NCBI GenBank assembly: GCA_018296165.2 | Contig: JACKQL020000025.1 | Coordinates: forward strand, 310,001 to 374,000 | DNA length: 64,000 nucleotides | Direction of reading: 5' to 3' | From: Termitomyces sp. T153 | Taxonomy: Eukaryota > Basidiomycota > Agaricomycetes > Agaricales > Lyophyllaceae | Shown here: positions 57,209 to 64,000 of the stretch, in pieces | Layout of the letters: every line of letters begins with the position of its first letter | How positions within the stretch are numbered: position 1 is the stretch's first letter | The notes under the pieces: generated by a model | The model's input: only the letters and a program-made list of their open reading frames with translations | Told to the model about the DNA's origin: nothing | The model's database searches: none | Translations under genes and position numbers: made by a program

Positions 57209-58863
57209 ATGGCAAGTCTCCCCGCCAAACCCCAGAGCTCTCCTGCGCGGGACGCCCCAAGCCGCTTTCAGGATGAGAGAGACAGACGCCCACGTCCTCA
57301 ACACTACCGCACTGACGACCGTTCATATCCCAGGCGATGGCCCTCTGGTGGTGACTCGTACGCACCCGCATACGAGCCCAGACGAGAAATCCCCGAGTAC
57401 TATCGGAGAGAGTTAGACAGCAGACCACGCAGACCATGGGATAGACCCGATGTGGATACCCACTTCGGGCGTGGTCCCTCCGACTACGACTATCGTGGGT
57501 ACGAACGAAGGAGTCATTATGTCTCAAATCCCAGGCATAGGGACCCATATGTACGGCGAGGTACGTCTTGCTATTATGATACTCACCTACGTCTTTTCGA
57601 ATGACCGTCAGACGTGTCTCGATGGCCTTCAAGGTCCCCTAGTCGCCGAGATCGAAGTCGGTCGCGATCTCCCTATGCACACAAAAGAGTAAAACTAGGC
57701 AATCATTCTGTGGACACCAGTCCTCGTCGTTCTCCTCCACATAAACCTGGAAGGTATTCTCGTTCTCGGAGTCGTGATGCATTCCGACGACCTCGGTCAA
57801 GATCCCCTCGTTGGGAATCTCCTGCATCCTCAAACCCGGTCAAGACAGAGGAGGGTGCAAATCCGGATCTATCAGTGACCCAGGACACAGGACTATTGCA
57901 AACTACAAAACATGACTTGGAGGCATCTCATCAAAATAAATCATCAGGCCTGGCGCCGTCACCTCAAGATTTCCTCTCAATAAAAAAGGAAAAGGGGCAA
58001 GACATCAAGATACCAGCTGAAGAAGAGGTAGGACCACAAACAGACCAGAAATTGTCCGTTGCAAAGGATGAATTTCGTTCGCCACCCTCGCACCAGCTCT
58101 CTCCCGCACAAAAATGCATCAATCTTCCCTCACACTTGCAAGAACCTCTGCACGATAAACAAACGAAAGAGTATGGGAAGTTGGAAGAAGAAAAGCTGCC
58201 CATAGTGCCTTCTCAGTCCCGAGCAAGGTCCCCTTCGCCACCAAGACAACCTCGTCAACGTGGTCCTCCATCTTCTTACCCGAGTCATAGATCTCGTTCT
58301 CCACCAAAAGGCCCTCGTAATCACCTCGGTACCCACCCTCGAGGCCATATTACCCCTACCGCCCCCGCATCTTCTCACCTGCCTGGTCCACGGGGGCAGC
58401 GACGGCCTTTCGCCCCACAAAATTCACTTCCAACTCCTCAGACCCAGAGCCCCGTCATTCCCTCTTTGCCTACTCTAACGGAAAGCACGAAACCTACAAG
58501 TCCTCAAACAACAGAAGTTATCAAAGTCCCACTGCCAGCCATACCAGTGAAACAACTGCCGGAAAGCCCGACCGAACAACTTGATAAGGAGGTGAGTTAT
58601 CTTCCATACAATGTAAATGAAGCTTTTCATCAATGTATACGCAGATAGCTCGTCTACAATTACAACGAGCACATCTGATCACTGATTACACAAATCTTGC
58701 GAAGGAAGTCCGGCGAGCACTGCATGAACTTGACACAACGACGATTGATCTTCATGCTGCAGAACTACGTCGCAAAGTCGCCGATGCTCAACATGAAAAG
58801 GCGCGATGTGGGCTTCTTGGGATTGATTACACCCTAACAGCGGAGACAAAGTTATCAACGTAG
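57209..58863 (+). CDS. RS-rich protein (Arg/Ser and Pro-rich), possibly splicing-linked
   Basis: The start at 57209 gives MASLPAKPQSSPARD. Exon 1 is rich in Arg/Tyr/Asp (RYDRRPRPQHYR-type, YYRRELDSRPRRPW). After an intron near 57562-57612 an RS domain follows (SRSPSRRDRSRSRSPYAHKRVKLG; RYSRSRSRDAFRRPRSRSPRWES). A long disordered Pro/Ser/Lys-rich centre includes RARSPSPPRQPRQRGPPSS. After a second intron (about 58592-58646) a compact helical end follows (ARLQLQRAHLITDYTNLAKEVRRALHELDT; LHAAELRRKVADAQHEKARCG), ending TKLST at 58863. No RRM or zinc finger is seen and no named family is recognised. It starts only 16 bp from the divergent cyclin L start. Confidence 0.75.
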
Positions 58864-59309
58864 AATTTGGTCACTTCTAGTTGTTATTGTTCCAACATGG
58901 TAGTATCTGGAGAATTGTGATAACGTTATATTATCCTTGGGCTATATGTTCAAGGCTATATGCTTATCTAATGTCAATCGTAAGCAATTATCAATATCAA
59001 TCGTAAGCAATTATCAATTTGAGCATCAAAAATGATTAATGAGTGCGGCGGGATCAAAATATGTAGATCGAAATCAGTTCAGACCTTGCGGTACTAGCTC
59101 GAAGTTCCCTCTAAGAATGTACTAGGTACATCCGATGTTCCGAATTCCAATCTATGCAAACGGGCCTTTATAGACCATCGTACCTTGATTATGACCGTAT
59201 TAGATCCAATATATTTCTATTCTATTCCATGCGGCACCTCGCGGACCTACGTGCCTTCTGTTTGATCAAGTCCATGATAAGTTGAAGGTATCCGCCTTTC
59301 TATTCCCCC
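58864..59309. other. Intergenic with a small tandem duplication
   Basis: 446 bp, A+T-rich. It holds a 23-bp-period duplication at 58974-59018 and two copies of ggctatatg near 58940 and 58955. The rest should be the promoter of the PC-esterase gene. No coding exon is seen. Confidence 0.5.
58974..59018. repeat. Tandem duplication, 23-bp period
   Basis: The 22-bp word beginning tcaatcgtaagcaatt occurs at 58974-58995 and again, identical, at 58997-59018. This is an exact two-copy tandem, probably recent slippage or duplication in non-coding DNA. Confidence 0.85.
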
Positions 59310-60945
59310 ATGCTCCCGAGCTCAGCACGTCTCGCTCTCATAGTAACCCTTGGCGGCTTTCTCTATCTATTCTCATCTCCGGCACCCCAGAGGCTGCCCA
59401 GACCAGTCCGTAATTTACGGCATGGCGAGATTGAGAATGTCACCATACCAAAAGAGGACTGGTGTCAGCCAGATGAGTGTGCATCGGGTAGATGGGAGCC
59501 TCGACGGCCTCCGTTCACGTCACTGGAGCAGTTCCAGGAAGCATACGCTAATCGGCTAGATTTCCTGTGGAAAGGATGTAGTGCCATCCCGGACCCAGAA
59601 CTGGGAGCGAAAAAGATATCGACGAAAGGCTCAGTAGACGAGATACGCTTGATGCAGGTGATGAACTGGACTTGGACGCCTCATTTCGGGAAATTGAGGA
59701 AATGGGATGCCGAAGAATTCATGGTCAGATTACTGAAGAGCCCTGGTGGTCTCATTCTGATCGGTGGTGAGTATACTTCAAGGAATCACCATCTTATCCT
59801 CCACGGGTGATTGCACTTCAGACTCTATAACTCAACAACATAATCACGCTTTGGGATACTTGTTGAACCAAGCCAACCTAGACTTCGATCGTAACTCACC
59901 CCACTTGCCGATGTACGACCACAAGAATGTGCGACAGTTACTTCTCAAGCCGCATGATCCCCTTACACGGAAGGTTCTTGAACGGGCGGGAGTGCCCGAG
60001 TCCCGGCTCGAACGACCGGTAGTGACGATGCTCGAGGAGCACATGTTGATCGGGCAGCGTGATATCCGAGCCATTACCGAGCGACTAGGAGCGTCCAAAG
60101 ACTATCACTGGTATCACGACTTCCAGCGAGTACCAGGCTGGGAGAAGTACGTGGCAGATGCTGCAAAACCTCGTCCAGAGGAAGAAGGGACAGTCACAGA
60201 AGATTCTATCTTGCTGATGAACGCCGGTGCTCATGTATGTATTCATTTAGGGTTCTGTAAACCTGTCTAATGGTTTTCCAGTGGTCTCGACATGAGCTTG
60301 CTATGCTCCCACCGAGGCCGACGGACAAGCAGGAACAAGCGAGAGTGAAAGAAACTTACAAGCAAATGGTACAGTCCTTCGTCGCTCTTTGAGCTTGGTC
60401 TCACCCGTCCCGTAGATGAAACTCATCATCGGAAGGATATCACATATCGATAGGCTCTCAATTTTCTACCGTTCTACAGCGCCGGGACATCCCGTCTGCG
60501 AAAGGAGTGCAAACCCATACAGAAATGGGATAGTTGCACGGGAGGCTGAGATGGATATTACGCCGCGGCTGAAAGCCCAGGTTGAGGGAGAGGTGAAGCA
60601 GCAGCGTGCGAGATGGGATTGGGACCTATTCGAAGTGCACAACGAACTTTGGAGGAAAGCAATCGACGGTCTAATGCGGGAACGTGCGTGGCGAAGGTCA
60701 AGGACAGGTAGGGCGCGGGGTGCGAAGTGGTATTATTTAGATTTGTGGAGCTTAAGCCTTCAGCGCCCGGATGCTCACTCAGAACCAGGGATTGACTGCT
60801 TGCATTGTGAGTGCCTACTGCAAAATTCTTTGAGAGGTGCTTAATTACTTGTTATCCAGGGTGTTTGCCATCAGTACTCAATGAATGGACACTACACCTA
60901 TATCATAATGTTTTTCTCAAATCGATTTCCAAAGAAGATGATTAA
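59310..60945 (+). CDS. PC-esterase / TBL-DUF231-like sugar acyltransferase or esterase
   Basis: The start at 59310 gives MLPSSARLALIVTLGGFLYLFSS, a signal anchor for a type II Golgi/ER membrane protein. The lumenal part starts with EDWCQPDECASGRWEPRRPPF, the TBL-domain opening with conserved Cys. The catalytic block is LILIG joined across an intron to DSITQQHNH, that is the GDS serine motif, then SILLMNAGAHW, IFYRSTAPGHPVCERSANPY, and, across an intron, PDAHSEPGIDCLH joined to WCLPSVLNEW, the DxxH motif with its usual WCLP context. It ends ISKEDD, with the stop at 60943-60945. Serine, Asp and His of an SGNH-type triad are all present. Family role: O-acetylation or de-acylation of wall or glycan sugars. 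Confidence 0.85.
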
Positions 60946-61250
60946 CAAACTTGACGATCACGGATTTTGGTTATGGATTCGGCAGCACTGTAGCTTGTTT
61001 AGTTTTGGGCATGTATACATTGGGAAAGTTTACCTCAATTTCATAAGGTCAAGAGACTACATTCGAAATTGTGACAGCGAAAAAATCCCACAACGGCGGA
61101 GTTTGTTGATATCTTTTGTCCCGCAAGTCAGTATGACAGAGATGTTCCCCAAGTTGTTGGCACACGAGCACAGATCACTACAAATCAGAACATTGATACT
61201 CAAGTTGTCAATTGGATGATTGCCCGGCCACTCCTGGAAGATATACACTT
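60946..61250. other. Intergenic between convergent genes, no gene seen
   Basis: 305 bp separating the PC-esterase stop from the stop of the small orphan gene. It has open frames on both strands without start context or recognisable motifs, so I take it as overlapping 3' untranslated sequence. Confidence 0.4.
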
Positions 61251-61701
61251 CTACTTGGGCATGGGTTTACAATTAATATGAGTCCGCTCGGGGTCTATTG
61301 GAACTGAGCAGAAAAAGCCAAGGTCCTGGTGAAACATGGTTTCAAGCTGGAAATAGAAACAGAGTGATACGATAGTCAAACCTGCATTGCCTTGAAGAGA
61401 TCTCTGGAATTCATTTGCAGCTTCAAGAGATACAGATAAACCATGACGTGAGATGTTACAAGAAAGGGACACACCGTGATGCAATCCTTTGGAGAAGCCC
61501 CTTTACGACATATCTCCGACACTTGAGTATCTCTTTCTCCGTCAAAGGCATATTCGGCGGCTGGATTATGCTTGAAAGGGGGAGCATTGAGCTCAAGCTA
61601 TGATTGAACAAGTCTCGCTCGAGACTTACAGCAACAAATGACTTGAGGAGATTGTTGGCTTCCTTGTAGACACTAGTGTTGTCCTCTTCAGATGCGGACA
61701 T
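61251..61701 (-). CDS. Small orphan protein, four exons, function unknown
   Basis: Starting at the ATG at 61701 (MSASEEDNTSVYKEANNLLK), three GT-AG introns can be removed to leave one open frame of about 108 codons ending at a TAG at 61251-61253. The exons read ...LLKSFVA, LELNAPPFKHNPAAEYAFDG...GASPKDCIT, LQMNSRDLFKAMQ, and LETMFHQDLGFFCSVPIDP...CKPMPK. Introns are about 61598-61629, 61431-61484 and 61355-61390; the first and third are rather short, which lowers confidence. The product has four Cys, no signal peptide and no membrane helix. I recognise no family. Confidence 0.5.
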
Positions 61702-61871
61702 GGAGTGAAGAATATAGAAAATCGTCTATGTTTTCGAATTTTACGTTGCCATCATGACGTCATCGTAATATCCACCGTATGTATGACTGTTTTTACTTCA
61801 CGTTCGATCCCAATCCTTCCCTTCCAGTTAAGAATCCCAGTAAGTACTAGTAGAATACAGGAAATTTTGTT

Positions 61872-63501
61872 TTAGTTGCCACGCTTGGCCAAGAGACCAC
61901 CCTTCATATCCGGGTCACTATGGATTGTTTCATATCTATCAGAAAGAAGCGACAAGGAGGAAGTTGTCTTACATCGTCAATCCAACCATAGCAGCTCCCA
62001 AATTTTCTGACACTTCTGCCAGTATCTTCGGGTTGTTGTAGTGAGTGACCTAATTCAACGCTAAAGCATCACACGTCGACGATTGCACAATCAATTCGCT
62101 TACCGCCTGAACAATCGCACGAGCACGTTTGGCGGGATCACCAGACTAGGACAAGAAAAGTTGAGTTTCTGGTTGGCAAGGGGCATAAGACAGTGACCAA
62201 CATGGAAGATACCAGACCCAACAAATACTGTCAACCCATCTCAATAAGTCTATTGAGGAGAGTAATTACACGACTCACCTCCATCACAACCAAGCTGCAT
62301 CATCAACGCGGCATCGGCTGGAACAGATGAATGAGAACGAGGATCATAATACATCAGATCAGTAATCAATCATGCGTACCAGGGCTTGCAATCCCACCAG
62401 CAGCAAAATTCACCACGGGAAGACGCTTCAACCTTGCAGTTTCCTTGAGAAGATGGAACGGGGCCTTGATCTCCTTGGCAAAGAGGTACAACTCCTCCTC
62501 GTTCATGACGCTCGCACGTCTGATCTGACTCTGAACGGCGCGCGAGTGGCGAACAGCCTCAACGACGTTGCCTGTGCCTGCTTCACCTTTAGTACGGATG
62601 AACGCAGCGCCTTCGGAGATGCGACGAAGTGCCTCGCCAAGGTCTCGGGCACCACATACGAAGGGAACCTTGAACGAGTGCTTGTTGATATGATAGTCAT
62701 CGTCGGCAGGAGTTAGCACCTCCGATTCGTCGATATAGTCGACGCCGATAGCTTGTAAGATCTAAGATTGAAATCACAATACAAATCATTTGTGAGCTCG
62801 GTGACAGGGTAACCACATGTTCATCTCAATTTTACCTGTGCTTCGACAAAGTGTCCGATCCTAACTTTAGCCATCACGGGAATCGTCACAGCGTCGACGA
62901 TCTCCTTGATCATTTTGGGGTCGCTCTAAAAAAATATCTCAGTCAATGAATTGAGACTAGAATCAAATGTATTCAGACGCACCATGCGTGCCACGCCACC
63001 TAGAATCGGGGTTGGGATTCAATGGAAATGGAACAGGAGTTTATCGGAGGTGTATGTACCTTCCGCCCGGATGTCAGCCGGGACACGCTCGAGTGCCATG
63101 ACTGCACAAGCGCCGGCTTCTTCGGCGATACGCGCCTAACCACAATGGTCAGAGTTGGAATTAGCATCGGCTGAAGAACGACACTCGCCTGTTCGGCGTT
63201 GACGACATCCATGATAACTCCGCCCTATGAAACAGTAGATGGGTCATAAATGTGACAACAGGCCATCATTGGATTGTTGTTATTGACCTTGAGCATCTGA
63301 GCAAGGCCGGATTTGACCTATGCAACAAGAAAACATAAGCGATGTTAGCGATCTTGAGTCATTATACCTCACCCCGAAGGTGCCGAGACTGTTACCACCC
63401 TCCCGTTGTGCGGAACGGGCGGGTGCAATGGAGGGTGTACTGGATGCCCCAGCACCCTGAGGAACTTCTTGTATGGAAGGAGTAGCTGCGGGAGTAGACA
63501 T
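61872..63501 (-). CDS. PDX1: Pyridoxal 5'-phosphate synthase subunit PDX1/SNZ
   Basis: The start at 63501 gives [16 protein letters not shown] and a low-complexity leader, then [66 protein letters not shown] (Schiff-base Lys), [56 protein letters not shown] (second Lys), [32 protein letters not shown], ending GGLLAKRGN, with the stop at 61872-61874. It is a near-invariant family and every catalytic residue is present. The protein makes vitamin B6 from ribose 5-phosphate, glyceraldehyde 3-phosphate and ammonia supplied by PDX2/SNO, which is not in this window. Eight or so short introns are present, two of them near the ends. Confidence 0.97.
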
Positions 63502-64000
63502 GACAAGAGAAAAAAGACAAGAAAATCTCAGAGATGCAAAAACAGAAAGGAGCGGCGTTCCGTGCCCCTAACCCTAACCTTGGTGTTAAAAACTGATTCC
63601 TTGCTATGTATGCTGGTCATGGTCTGGACATGGTCTCAAGTGCTGCAACAGAGGGGACAAGAAAAGAGTAGTTGGTCATGCGACATACATCGCAAATTTG
63701 TTGACATTAGCACTTAGGGATCCTGCTTGGCGTGTCAAAGATGCCAGCTAAACGCGCCGAACAGGTGGCATGTGGGGAAGCGAGGCAAATCTGGTGCTGT
63801 TGAGTCAGGGAAGTGGGAAATCATTCTGAGCTATGCTTTTAGGGCGCTAGACTTTCCACAGTGACTGATGGTGCGAAATAGGTATGGGTAGTGCTAAGTA
63901 GACAGCAAATGAGAGCAAGAATATTCATGGAGACAGGATACACGTCAAAACCCCTTCTCTAGGAGGAACTTGACCACGTCATTCTTCCACCGACCGCCCT
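63502..64000. promoter_or_regulatory. Upstream region of PDX1; no other gene seen
   Basis: 499 bp to the window end. It contains the two-unit telomere-like word described separately and otherwise unremarkable sequence. It may include the 5' flank of a neighbouring gene beyond the window. Confidence 0.45.
63566..63579. repeat. Interstitial telomere-like motif (two CCCTAA units)
   Basis: The sequence ccctaaccctaacc is present about 65-78 bp upstream of the PDX1 ATG. Two units are too few to be a telomere. In other eukaryotes such telo-box words can be bound by Myb-type factors in promoters. Confidence 0.6.

Overview
The window is nuclear DNA of a filamentous fungus, most likely a mushroom-forming basidiomycete (Agaricomycetes). 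The evidence is very dense protein-coding sequence on both strands, almost every gene broken by many short GT-AG introns (about 48-60 nt), short intergenic gaps, and best matches by eye to fungal and basidiomycete families (holocytochrome c synthase, PDX1/SNZ, nitronate monooxygenase, Argonaute, a basidiomycete-type metallothionein). No species can be named. No transposon, rRNA, convincing tRNA, CRISPR or other prokaryotic feature was found.

Layout. 1-12.3 kb: 3' part of an HRQ1 RecQ-family helicase, a Scy1/SCYL2 pseudokinase, 3-hydroxyisobutyrate dehydrogenase, an atypical SDR/epimerase-like protein and a cytochrome b561. 12.3-22.7 kb: GEA1/GBF1 Arf-GEF, proteasome alpha subunit PSMA7/Pre6 divergent from a ZUP1-like (peptidase C78) deubiquitinase, and the CAK/TFIIH subunit Tfb3/MAT1. 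22.8-28.2 kb: LigB-type extradiol dioxygenase, PKA catalytic subunit, WD40 protein. 28.2-29.8 kb: the only large gene-poor stretch, with small repeats. 29.8-40.0 kb: nitronate monooxygenase, cytochrome c heme lyase, SSF1 ribosome-biogenesis factor divergent from a CINP-like gene, splicing factor SYF1, Rab geranylgeranyltransferase alpha (BET4). 40.0-40.3 kb: a tiny three-exon metallothionein gene that ORF calling misses. 40.6-49.8 kb: EDC4/Ge-1 decapping scaffold followed in tandem by an intact Argonaute. 50-64 kb: SFT2, glyoxalase II, a Pro/Ser-rich single-pass membrane protein, SRP receptor alpha, cyclin L head-to-head with an RS-rich protein, a PC-esterase/TBL-like protein, a small orphan gene, and PDX1 (vitamin B6 synthase).

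Most genes are housekeeping. Several neighbours could be functionally linked: proteasome subunit with a deubiquitinase, 60S factor SSF1 with a CINP-like protein, EDC4 with Argonaute, and cyclin L with an RS-rich protein. The most useful new observation is the metallothionein at 40017-40233 (minus), encoded by three very small exons that rebuild a seven-cysteine C-x4-C-x-C-x3-C-x-C-x4-C-x-C protein of about 26 residues, with a TATA box at the expected distance. Gene spans below run from inferred start codon to stop codon and include introns. Exon joins were worked out by eye.
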